From: Roseovarius lutimaris
Lineage (GTDB): Bacteria; Pseudomonadota; Alphaproteobacteria; Rhodobacterales; Rhodobacteraceae
NCBI RefSeq assembly: GCF_900115165.1
Contig: NZ_FOVP01000021.1
Location: 1 to 64,000 of the forward strand
Reading direction: 5' to 3'
DNA: 64,000 bases
In this document: piece by piece, positions 1-6,402 of the stretch
Numbering within the stretch: position 1 is the stretch's first letter
Layout of the letters: every line of letters begins with the position of its first letter
Program-made: the position numbers and the translations under genes
Notes under the pieces: model-generated
Told to the model about the DNA's origin: nothing
Databases searched by the model: none
What the model saw: the letters and a program-made list of their open reading frames with translations, nothing else

Positions 1-95
1 CCCCTTTGGGCGCAGTATTTCGGGGTTGCATTGGGGGACCGGCGGTCCCCGAGACGTCGTGCAGCGGCGTTCGGCTTGCCCGAACCCCAAGCGAC
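1..95. repeat. 95-bp exact direct repeat, copy 1 (contains part of element X)
   Basis: Bases 1-95 match 8901-8995 without a mismatch; identity ends at base 96. The match starts at the window edge, so it may extend further left. It contains the GGGGACC/GGTCCCC hairpin and the GTTCGG/CCGAAC hairpin described for element X. The second copy lies upstream of the minus-strand DUF3768 gene, so a related leader for a minus-strand gene outside the window is likely here. Confidence 0.9.
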
Positions 96-130
96 TAGAA
101 AAACCGGATCGGGCGAGATCCGATGCACAA

Positions 131-330
131 GGCGAAGCGAACGACCGTCACCCGAAGGGCAGATCGGCGCGGCCCAGGGCGGGCATGATGGAAAGGTGGC
201 GCCTGGCTCTGTAAGAGACGGGCCCCATCCTATTGCATCAGCACGCATCGGGACGTGGTGTTCTGGTGGAAGCCGCCTGTCGGCTGAAACTAGGGCGCGG
301 TGGCCCGCCAGGCAGGGCGGGGCATGGGCC
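131..330 (+). ncRNA. Element Y copy 1: candidate structured RNA
   Basis: This copy shares blocks with 23094-23284 and 63542-63738: GGCGAAG at the left end, the 16-mer GGCTCTGTAAGAGACG (205-220, identical in copy 2), TGTTCTGG followed by AAGCCG, then a small hairpin AGCCG/CGGCT (271-275 with 281-285) and a 3' hairpin CCCGCC/GGCGGG (304-309 with 316-321). The 3' stem has different bases in each copy but still pairs, as expected of a conserved RNA fold. Strand is not proven. No open reading frame is conserved between the copies. Confidence 0.45.
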
Positions 331-336
331 TAACCT

Positions 337-1281
337 CTACTGATGTGCAGCTTTTGCCAGCAACGCTTTGCGTGACCCGAAGACTTCTCGCAGGATCAAC
401 GCCAAATTTTCATTTGTTGCGCACAGATCGGCGTCTTCTGGGCCTTCATGCGCCTCCATCATTGGGCGAATTTCATCATCTTCGACCAACTGGATAAATC
501 GTTGTTCATCGCCTGCAATATCATCAAAAGTGTCGCTGCCGGTGATGGAAATGGCGATCCGAACTGAAGTCCCAGCTAAGGCAACTTCTTCATCTGTGAG
601 GTCATGGGCTTCGCCATACCAATCTGGGGAATAAGGAATATCGAGACAAACTTCGTCGGGGTGAGGGTGCAAATCGCTTCCGCCGGAAAACGTGCATTGA
701 ACATTTTTCCAGCTGGTCAATTCACTCTTTAGGAAGGTGTAAAAATCAACATCAAACCGTGCAACGCTGCCCTCGCGCTCGATGCAAAGCTCCATCTGCA
801 TATCGTGCTGTACCCAAAGATGAATCCAGAAATTGGTTTTGCCAATCTCTTCGTCTGGCGCTTCGGGGACAACGTAGCAGAAGTCATCCGGACCTGAACT
901 ATAAGCGTGAGCGGCTATGTCGGCGAAAAGGCTTTCGTAGAAGCCCTTTGAGACCGGCATGAAGCCGCGCCGCATCTGCGTAACAGTAGGCAGGCTGATG
1001 TATTGATGGGCCATGTGTTCACCGTCATCTTCAACGGCCAGATCATTGTAAGCCGCAGCCACAAGTGCCGCGAAGTCCTGCAATCGGGCCAGCTTGTTGT
1101 AGCTTTCAATGACAAGATCGTCGGGCATCGCCATCTTCCCGCTGATCCATTTTTTGATGGTATCGAGGCGGACACCGTAGAAAACAGACGCTTCTTTTTG
1201 GGAAAATCCAAACCGCGAAATGAGCGTCGACGCTTCGTTTGGCAGTTTGAACGGATAGTCGGGAATCGAGATTTCAGGCAT
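337..1281 (-). CDS. Hypothetical protein with N-terminal helix-turn-helix
   Basis: A protein of 314 residues. Residues about 22-60 look like a helix-turn-helix of the Cro/DUF1870-like kind: SQKEASVFYGV, then IKKWISGK and a PDD turn. The remaining 250 residues are acidic and I do not recognise them. The gene stands alone, with its 3' end against element Y. Because it carries a DNA-binding motif in the plasmid backbone it is one candidate for binding the shared AT-rich operators, but nothing in the sequence proves this. Start is the ATG at 1281; no better internal start was seen. Confidence 0.75.
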   Translation of the reverse strand: MPEISIPDYPFKLPNEASTLISRFGFSQKEASVFYGVRLDTIKKWISGKMAMPDDLVIESYNKLARLQDFAALVAAAYNDLAVEDDGEHMAHQYISLPTVTQMRRGFMPVSKGFYESLFADIAAHAYSSGPDDFCYVVPEAPDEEIGKTNFWIHLWVQHDMQMELCIEREGSVARFDVDFYTFLKSELTSWKNVQCTFSGGSDLHPHPDEVCLDIPYSPDWYGEAHDLTDEEVALAGTSVRIAISITGSDTFDDIAGDEQRFIQLVEDDEIRPMMEAHEGPEDADLCATNENLALILREVFGSRKALLAKAAHQ

Positions 1282-1368
1282 GGTTGGTCCTTGAATTTAA
1301 GCGGCGCTTTGGATTTGAAACCAGACACGGCGGTTAAGACCACCGAGGGTAGACAGAGCATACAATGG

Positions 1369-1737
1369 TCAGTCGTTAGGGGCAACGGTCTCAGTTTGGA
1401 TTAATTCAGCCACGATCAAGCCGACAATGCTGGCATAGGTCATAGCACCATCTGGCTGCTCGGATCGTGACAGCGATTTTGCAACGTCTTCTGGCCGCAG
1501 GCCGTGTTGCAAAAGAAGCGAGAACATCACGCAGGCGTCTTGAACCTGAAATTCAAGCTGCGACCCGGATTTGAAGCCCGCGGAGTAGAAGACTTCGCGG
1601 GGCCGCCCATTTTCCTTTGGATCATATCCGACCGACAGGTGTATATTATGACCGTCTTGCGTTGTGATTTTGCGAGTCTCGGTGAGCCGCCTTGATGGCA
1701 GGTTGTGACGTGGATCAGGCGTGTCTTTGTATTCCAT
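1369..1737 (-). CDS. Small protein resembling TSCPD-domain proteins
   Basis: A protein of about 122 residues starting at the ATG at 1737, chosen because AGAGGA lies seven bases upstream; the open frame runs further but lacks a ribosome site. Its middle, with GRPREVFYSAGFKSGS followed by SLLLQHGLRPEDVA, resembles the TSCPD domain found at the end of B12-dependent ribonucleotide reductases and as free-standing phage or plasmid proteins. In the reductases the domain is thought to contact nucleic acid or metal; the role of stand-alone versions is not known to me. It lies downstream of ssb with a hairpin between. Confidence 0.7.
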   Translation of the reverse strand: MEYKDTPDPRHNLPSRRLTETRKITTQDGHNIHLSVGYDPKENGRPREVFYSAGFKSGSQLEFQVQDACVMFSLLLQHGLRPEDVAKSLSRSEQPDGAMTYASIVGLIVAELIQTETVAPND

Positions 1738-1778
1738 CGGCTTGTCCTCTGAGATGACCTTCCCGGCTATCCGGCTGG

Positions 1779-1797
1779 AAAAACCCTTTGGGTTTTT
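1779..1797 (-). terminator. Hairpin terminator downstream of ssb
   Basis: AAAAACCC (1779-1786), loop TTT, GGGTTTTT (1790-1797). The A/T-flanked stem would give a U-run on either strand. It sits between ssb (ends 1935) and the TSCPD-like gene (starts 1737), so it may end or attenuate ssb transcription. Confidence 0.6.
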
Positions 1798-1934
1798 GTC
1801 GCCGGGAAGGATCCTTTGGTGAGAGGGCCGACCGGAAACGTCCAATCCTTATTCCCGTTATCTGCGACCGAAAACGTCCAGCCGACTGACAAGCCCGTGG
1901 GGGCGGTGGTGGGCCGGAAGGCCCACCGAGGGCG

Positions 1935-2285
1935 TTAGCCCTCTTGCTTTTTCGCTGCGCGGCGGCGTTCATCCTGGCTCATGTTATCGAAGTCGTCAGC
2001 CGCAAGGGTCATGCCGTATTCGGTGCCACCGGAGCTGTTTTCCCAGCTTGTTTGGCGGAGCGTTCCGCGAACGTGGACCAAATCACCGGGTTGGGTGTTT
2101 TCTTTCACCCACTTGATGACGTTCTCGTTGAAGATAGTCACTTCGTTCCAGTAGGCGTTTGGCTGAAAGTCGCCGTTGTTGTCTTTGCGACCGTATTCGG
2201 CGGCAACTGTGACCCGAAGGGTGTTGCCAACGTCTTTGGTCTTACCTACGCGGCCCATGATCTGAAATTCTGCAAAGGTTCTCAT
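1935..2285 (-). CDS. ssb: Single-stranded DNA-binding protein
   Basis: A plasmid-type SSB of 116 residues with one OB fold. The N-terminal MRTFAEFQIMGRVGK, the YWNEVTIFNE strand and the PGDLVHVRGTLRQTSWE segment are typical of bacterial SSB. It lacks the long glycine/proline linker and the acidic DDxIPF tail that recruits partner proteins, ending instead in a lysine-rich stretch, so it may coat DNA without recruiting host replication partners. Plasmid SSBs usually protect the incoming strand during conjugation. AAGGAG lies upstream of the ATG, and an AT-rich operator at 2373-2389 lies 88 bases before the start. Confidence 0.93.
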   Translation of the reverse strand: MRTFAEFQIMGRVGKTKDVGNTLRVTVAAEYGRKDNNGDFQPNAYWNEVTIFNENVIKWVKENTQPGDLVHVRGTLRQTSWENSSGGTEYGMTLAADDFDNMSQDERRRAAKKQEG

Positions 2286-2372
2286 TGTGGTGTCTCCTTG
2301 GTGAGAGTGTTTCGATAAAAAACGGTCAAGCGTGTATTCGATGCGATCAAACCAAAAAGCGGAGGGTCCGAA

Positions 2373-2397
2373 CGATATTATAATATTGTAAATTATT
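2373..2397. promoter_or_regulatory. Shared AT-rich palindromic operator, site 1 (ssb)
   Basis: CGATATTATAATATTGT at 2373-2389, centred on a perfect 12-base palindrome. Near-identical 17-mers occur at 6279-6295 and 22925-22941, with related sites at 26631, 41115 and 58363. The rest of 2286-2808 shows no gene I can support. Confidence 0.6.
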
Positions 2398-2808
2398 CTA
2401 ATTCGGATGGAAACCGTTTTTTTGTTTGAAGGTAAAGGCGTAGCCGGAGCCGGTCGCTAAGAGAAAACTAAGTGAAGTTCCGTTTGAGAAACACGTCCAA
2501 GGGGACACTTGAGAACCGTCGCGTTCAGTTTTTGGAAGGGCCGGGTAAGACCGAGGATGTTGGTGACTGTGCAAGCGTGATCAACACAGAATACAGCAAA
2601 GACAGCAACGGTACTGGCAAACGCGGAACGTGATGGGGATCTTCGACACGGACGGAAATGGATGAAAACCCCCTCCCGATTGAGCCATGTTTGTGGCATG
2701 GTTTGGCAGAGGGATAACCTTGTTTGGCAAGATGGTATGATCATAGCTGACACAGACAACAGAAGCGGAACGCACCTCAGAGAAACAGCAACGTGGCTCT
2801 ACAACTCG

Positions 2809-3225
2809 ATGTGGGGCAACCGGCCGCTGCTCTCCTGTTGGGCATTACAGGCTGGAATGGCGTTGGCGCTCATTGCAGGGCAGGTGGACGCTGAAACGAT
2901 CAATCTTGCGACGGTCTATGTCGTTGATGGAGACACAATCCGCATGGATGGCGATAGCTGGCGTCTCGTCGGCCTGGACACGCCAGAGACGTATGAACCG
3001 GGCTGCGACTACGAGCTGGCCTTAGGACAGGCCGCAACTGCGCGATTGCGCGGGTTGATGGCGTCCGGACGTGTCGTAGAGGTGATCCGATTGCCGGGGC
3101 GTGACCGCTTCGATCGGGGATTGGCGCGGCTCTTTATCGGGGGCGAAGATATCGCAGATATTTTGGTCCGCGAAGGGCTTGCACGGCCTTATGAGGGCGG
3201 CAGGCGCTTGGGATGGTGTGGGTAG
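2809..3225 (+). CDS. Secreted thermonuclease-like (SNase) protein
   Basis: A protein of 138 residues from the ATG at 2809. Residues 1-28 look like a signal peptide ending near VDA. The mature part matches the staphylococcal-nuclease fold: VVDGDTIRM, then WRLVGLDTPE, an Arg-rich RDRFDRGLARL strand and ILVREGLARPY. The usual Arg, Asp and Glu active-site positions appear present, although the C-terminal part is short. Such small exported nucleases are common on alphaproteobacterial conjugative elements; whether this one cuts DNA is unproven. The frame is open back to 2662, and an ATG at 2857 is another possible start. Confidence 0.78.
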   Translation: MWGNRPLLSCWALQAGMALALIAGQVDAETINLATVYVVDGDTIRMDGDSWRLVGLDTPETYEPGCDYELALGQAATARLRGLMASGRVVEVIRLPGRDRFDRGLARLFIGGEDIADILVREGLARPYEGGRRLGWCG

Positions 3226-3246
3226 TGATGCATGCGGGAAACGCAG

Positions 3247-3269
3247 AAAAGCGGCCCGGAAGGGCCGCT
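3247..3269 (-). terminator. Intrinsic terminator for the minus-strand small gene
   Basis: Stem AGCGGCCC/GGGCCGCT (3250-3257 and 3262-3269) with a GGAA loop, followed on the minus strand by TTTT. It begins within ten bases of the stop of the 59-residue gene at 3276. Confidence 0.8.
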
Positions 3270-3275
3270 CTCGTG

Positions 3276-3455
3276 TCAGCCAAAGCCGACCAGTGAGTTT
3301 AGAACAACGATGACGCCCACGACGATAGCAAAGGTGAAACCTTGCACCGTCATGACCGATTGAAAAACGTCGGACTTCCTGACCATGTTGCTCTCGATGT
3401 GATCAAGACGCTTCATCAATGTGTCAAACTGTGTTTCGGTCATATTCTCGCTCAT
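3276..3455 (-). CDS. Small single-pass membrane protein, 59 residues
   Basis: A gene too short for most ORF cut-offs. It starts at the ATG at 3455 with GAGGA eight bases upstream, and its stop at 3276-3278 is followed by a good terminator. The first 35 residues are charged, with a helical MKRLDHIESNM segment; the last 24 form one hydrophobic helix (FAIVVGVIVVLNSLVGFG). Small proteins of this shape, with a coiled stalk and a tail anchor, occur in many Rhodobacterales plasmids and phages. Function unknown. Confidence 0.7.
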   Translation of the reverse strand: MSENMTETQFDTLMKRLDHIESNMVRKSDVFQSVMTVQGFTFAIVVGVIVVLNSLVGFG

Positions 3456-3818
3456 GATGAGTTCCTCGGTGATATAGGTGAAAAACCGTCAAAAAGCAAT
3501 GAAATCACTGCCCCATGCGGTCGCAGGCATTTGGACACGCCACGTCAAGGACGGCCTGCAAGGCCGCGTGCGAGCTGGGCCCTCTTTGGCGCGGCGAAGT
3601 CCTTTACGGGTGTGGGATAATGCAAAGACCGTGTGGGGTGGTGTAGTCTGGCCCTGTCCCGCGCAAGGCGCGGCCAGGTTAACAGCCAGACACGATCTGC
3701 ATTGTTCGTGCTTGGTGCAACAAGTGGGTGGGGATGGAGCGCCGGGGGGCGCGACTTCTGCGTGAACAACGCAGGCCCGTGTCCACGGGGCATCGCCCTG
3801 AGGATGTCGGGCAAACAG
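3456..3818. other. Gene-free stretch
   Basis: I see no convincing gene in these 363 bases. Open frames on both strands lack ribosome sites and have no recognisable sequence. The stretch is rich in short GC inverted repeats, for example GGCCTGCAAGGCC near 3554. Confidence 0.4.
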
Positions 3819-4085
3819 TCACCCTTCGTATCGGGAACGACGCACAGTTACAGCTGCGAAAATCAAACCGACGCAGGCAAAGCCACCGATGATCATGGTT
3901 GCAAGCCAGAAATCATCCGGTCGGACGGTGCGCACCGGGAAATAGCTGAGGGCCAACCATGTCCAATCGACAGCGGCAGTGTAACCGTAGTCGCGGAAGG
4001 TCAGATATGCGGTTGCGCAGGTATATCCCAAAACACTGGCGACGGCGGTGACAATGATGGTTGCTGCGACAGCGTTACCTTTCAT
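3819..4085 (-). CDS. Lone VirD4-type N-terminal membrane domain
   Basis: A protein of 88 residues matching only the N-terminal membrane domain of the full coupling protein at 52869-55037. Shared landmarks in order: ATAYLTFRDYG (ATAFLTFRDYG in VirD4), WLALSYF against WLAENYT, RPDDF, and IIGGF against IVGGF before the second helix. No ATPase domain follows; the gene stops after VRRSRYEG. Two membrane helices flank a periplasmic loop. The start at 4085 (ATG, with GGTGGG nine bases before) overlaps the upstream gene by eleven bases, suggesting translational coupling. It could be a decoy, an accessory subunit or a remnant kept by selection. Confidence 0.75.
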   Translation of the reverse strand: MKGNAVAATIIVTAVASVLGYTCATAYLTFRDYGYTAAVDWTWLALSYFPVRTVRPDDFWLATMIIGGFACVGLIFAAVTVRRSRYEG

Positions 4086-4338
4086 CAACTTCATCCCACC
4101 GCATAATTTCATCCAGATCTGCATCAACTGCCGCCCGGTATTCGCCATAAGGGTTGGCTGGGCCAAACCGAATGCCATGCTGCCAGAAATTTCCGTCGCG
4201 GCCAGAGAGCCAGGCTTGATGAATCTGGGATCGTGCAAACATGCGCCTGAACCATCTTGGCAAGGTGCGGCCTCCGTGGCCTTGGATGTAGACCCATAAC
4301 AGGAAGCGCCCATAGATCGTGGTGGGGTTATCTATCAC
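4075..4338 (-). CDS. Hypothetical protein, 87 residues
   Basis: The start is a GTG at 4338, inside the end of the preceding 26-codon ORF. The product is basic and rich in Trp and Arg in its first half (RTLPRWFRRMFAR) and acidic at the end (DADLDEIMRWDEVDE). I do not recognise the family. It belongs to a chain of four overlapping genes running from 4872 to 3819, which argues that they are translated together. The next gene, the lone VirD4 membrane domain, starts inside it. Confidence 0.65.
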   Translation of the reverse strand: MIDNPTTIYGRFLLWVYIQGHGGRTLPRWFRRMFARSQIHQAWLSGRDGNFWQHGIRFGPANPYGEYRAAVDADLDEIMRWDEVDER

Positions 4339-4408
4339 TGGTCTCGATCTCAGGGGACGCCAGCTGAACCAGTGCAGCCTTCATGAAGCGGTCATATTCA
4401 ACACTCAT
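4328..4408 (-). CDS. 26-codon ORF linking two genes
   Basis: MSVEYDRFMKAALVQLASPE and six more residues. Its ATG at 4408 overlaps the stop of the upstream gene as ATGA, and its stop at 4328 lies eleven bases inside the next gene, which starts with GTG at 4338. The perfect overlap at both ends suggests a translated coupling peptide rather than chance, but there is no independent support. Confidence 0.45.
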   Translation of the reverse strand: MSVEYDRFMKAALVQLASPEIETSDR

Positions 4409-4872
4409 GTTTGGTCCTCCAAAAATACCTTCGTAAGCCCGCGTGCGGTCTTGATGTGGGGGTGTTTGGTGCCGTTGCTGAGATAGTTTTCAAGCCGCGC
4501 CCGTAACTCGCTGTTTTCAGGCTGTATCATCATGTCACGATTAACGTCTGCTCGTCGCAATCGCATTTTCCACTCGGCGTCTTTCGCTGGATCGTATGGA
4601 TCAGCGTCAAACGCTTTCTCAATGACTGCATCTGCCGTGGCGCGGACGTACTCTTGGTCAACCAACCCGTCGCTATCAAAGCGCCAAAGTGATCCGTTCT
4701 GCCACGCAATATCCCCGTTATCGTAAATGAGGGCAGTCACCGCCTGCATGATCTTGCCTGACAGTTCGGCATAACCGACCTCGCCCCTATAGATCGCCAT
4801 AGAGCTGGATAGTGGCATTTTGTAGGTCATTTCCGACTCTGGATCACGTAGAAAAAATGCACTCTTTGTCAT
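4405..4872 (-). CDS. Hypothetical protein, 155 residues
   Basis: The start ATG at 4872 abuts and overlaps the stop of the PIN toxin gene, so it may be read from the vapBC transcript. The product is soluble and mixed in charge, with no signal peptide or membrane segment. The centre (DNGDIAWQNGSLWRFDSDG) suggests beta strands. I do not recognise the family. Its stop overlaps the next start as ATGA. Four coupled genes following a toxin-antitoxin pair look like one accessory operon. Confidence 0.72.
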   Translation of the reverse strand: MTKSAFFLRDPESEMTYKMPLSSSMAIYRGEVGYAELSGKIMQAVTALIYDNGDIAWQNGSLWRFDSDGLVDQEYVRATADAVIEKAFDADPYDPAKDAEWKMRLRRADVNRDMMIQPENSELRARLENYLSNGTKHPHIKTARGLTKVFLEDQT

Positions 4873-5303
4873 TACGCCATATCCGTTTTTGCAAAATCAT
4901 CGCCCTTGTAGAGCAACGGACTGTTGAACGCTTTTGCGCAGGCGTAGGCAAAGCAATCGCCAAAATTCAGATCAGCTTCATGGCCGACAAACTTGCCGTA
5001 GCAGGCTGCGACCGCCAAGGCTTTGTCGCCGATGGTGCCTGTGATCGTGATTTCGTTTGCATTGATGCTATGGAAAAAGGTTTCGACAACAGTGCCAGCC
5101 GCTTCAAACTGTTCTGGTGTCGGACGCACCTTTCCACTTCGGGAACGGGCCACCGCAGCAACGGCCTCAAACTTGACCAACGGCGATACATCAAATTTGC
5201 CGTTGTGGGCCTCCATGCGCTTTACGATTTCCTCAAAGCCAGCTTCACGATTGATGATCGCAACGACTACGGACGCATCAACAAACATTACTGGTCGCTC
5301 CAA
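4872..5303 (-). CDS. VapC-like PIN-domain toxin
   Basis: A PIN-domain protein of 143 residues. The acidic metal-binding residues expected of VapC ribonucleases are visible: Asp9 in FVDAS, Glu46 in KFEAVAA, Asp116 in GDCFAYA and Asp135/136 near the end. VapC toxins cut specific RNAs (often initiator tRNA or rRNA) and are held inactive by VapB. The gene overlaps the antitoxin gene by 16 bases, the usual arrangement. On a plasmid such a pair favours retention. The target RNA cannot be read from the sequence. Confidence 0.88.
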   Translation of the reverse strand: MERPVMFVDASVVVAIINREAGFEEIVKRMEAHNGKFDVSPLVKFEAVAAVARSRSGKVRPTPEQFEAAGTVVETFFHSINANEITITGTIGDKALAVAACYGKFVGHEADLNFGDCFAYACAKAFNSPLLYKGDDFAKTDMA

Positions 5304-5533
5304 ATATCGTCAGCAAAAGCCTTCTGGTCGAAGTCGGGATCAACGGGACCGATTTCGTCAGCTTTGGCTTGCACGGCGGCAATCTTCTCCATCAAGGGAA
5401 CCTTGCGCTGGATGGAAGCCAAACCTTCAAGCAGGGCTTTGCGCACGGCTGCGGTCTTAGAATCTGCGCCAGACAATTTCTGATACTTGATAGCCAAGTC
5501 GTCCACGCTGTCGTCTTTGATGTAGAGGGGCAT
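5288..5533 (-). CDS. VapB-like antitoxin
   Basis: A protein of 81 residues. The N-terminal MPLYIKDDSVDDLAIKYQKL and the following AAVRKALLEGL resemble the short DNA-binding half of the Rv0623/PSK-type VapB family, and the acidic C-terminal half would wrap the toxin. It is first in the pair, as usual. Repeats in its promoter (5538-5605) would let the antitoxin or the complex repress its own transcription. Confidence 0.85.
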   Translation of the reverse strand: MPLYIKDDSVDDLAIKYQKLSGADSKTAAVRKALLEGLASIQRKVPLMEKIAAVQAKADEIGPVDPDFDQKAFADDIWSDQ

Positions 5534-5537
5534 GATA

Positions 5538-5605
5538 GGTATATCCTTTCTTTGGCATGAGTATATCCCACATAGGATATTCTGGCAATACTAAAAGGAT
5601 ATACC
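5538..5605. promoter_or_regulatory. vapBC operator region
   Basis: GGTATATCC (5538-5546) and GGATATACC (5597-5605) form an outer inverted repeat, and TATCC/GGATA (5564-5568 and 5575-5579) an inner one. All lie within 75 bases upstream of the antitoxin ATG at 5533, where VapB-type autoregulation is expected. Confidence 0.6.
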
Positions 5606-5675
5606 GAAAAACGGCCCCGCTGCAAAATAGTAACTGCAAACGGGGCCAGGTGCATCCTCACCACAAGGAAACTGT

Positions 5676-6224
5676 CTATCCACTCCAACGCCGCCCCTCT
5701 GGACCAACATCAATGTGGGTAAAATCGGCGTAGCGGCCTAGGCCATGAACCCCATAGGACTCGGCGTAGCCAACAACGAGGGCAGGGCTGACGCCAACCA
5801 TGTTGAAGTCACATGCTCGGCCTTGGACGTGTTGCGAATTGCGGGCTGCGCCTTCGATGGTTGCGTTGCGGCTGGCAGTGCGGAACCCTGAATTGACCAG
5901 TATCAGTTTGGGTTCTGCAAAATCGAGCGACATACGCGTTTGGATCAACGTCAGATCGCCAAACAACAGTGGGTCAATCTGGCGGTGCGCACCGCCTGCA
6001 CGCCAGTCGCGCCACAGCCAATTCAGCTGTTGAAGGTTACTGTTGTCATATCGCTGGCCGGTGCGGAAACGCACGGCCAGCCTGTCCCCATTGGTGTTCG
6101 CAACCAAGATACGATCATAGCCAATTTCTGCCCAAGGGGTATCTTGAGCAATACAAATAGCCGGTGCCGCAAGCAGCATGGATGCCATCACGGCTGACTT
6201 TATGAACTCTCTTTTCGATTGCAT
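5676..6224 (-). CDS. Exported zinc peptidase of the DUF882/YcbK (M15-like) family
   Basis: A protein of 182 residues from the ATG at 6224. An N-terminal signal (KREFIKSAVMASMLLAAPA) precedes the cut, and its KREFIK pattern resembles some twin-arginine-independent lipid-free exports. The M15-like zinc set is visible: His132 and Asp139 in QHVQGRACDF, and His170 in HIDVG, with NSGFRT before. Such enzymes cut peptidoglycan cross-links. On a conjugative plasmid it may open the wall for the transfer channel. The 17-mer operator at 6279-6295 lies 55 bases upstream. An in-frame ATG at 6236 is another possible start. Confidence 0.82.
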   Translation of the reverse strand: MQSKREFIKSAVMASMLLAAPAICIAQDTPWAEIGYDRILVANTNGDRLAVRFRTGQRYDNSNLQQLNWLWRDWRAGGAHRQIDPLLFGDLTLIQTRMSLDFAEPKLILVNSGFRTASRNATIEGAARNSQHVQGRACDFNMVGVSPALVVGYAESYGVHGLGRYADFTHIDVGPEGRRWSG

Positions 6225-6278
6225 TGCTATGTCCATTTCCCAAACGGTGGGGATCATCGTATGTGTAAACGCAATAAA

Positions 6279-6295
6279 ACAATATTACAATATCG
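6279..6295. promoter_or_regulatory. Shared AT-rich palindromic operator, site 2
   Basis: On the minus strand this reads CGATATTGTAATATTGT. It differs from the ssb site in one base, at the centre. It lies 55 bases upstream of the zinc-peptidase start. Confidence 0.6.
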
Positions 6296-6375
6296 TCACT
6301 GCATTGCCATATTGCCGATACACAAGAGAGCCGTGAGTTAACGAGTGTCTTGGTTTCTCAAGGGGGAGGGGGGCA

Positions 6376-6391
6376 GGGCGCTTGTGCGCCC
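6376..6391 (-). terminator. Hairpin downstream of the parB-like gene
   Basis: GGGCGC/GCGCCC (6376-6381 and 6386-6391) with a TTGT loop, twelve bases beyond the stop at 6403. There is no clear U-run on the minus strand, so it may be a weak or Rho-assisted terminator. Confidence 0.4.
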
Positions 6392-6402
6392 CGCTCCGTG
6401 CT

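Noticed and set aside
3545..3814. 89-codon minus-strand ORF
   Set aside because: No ribosome site and no recognisable sequence; composition looks non-coding.
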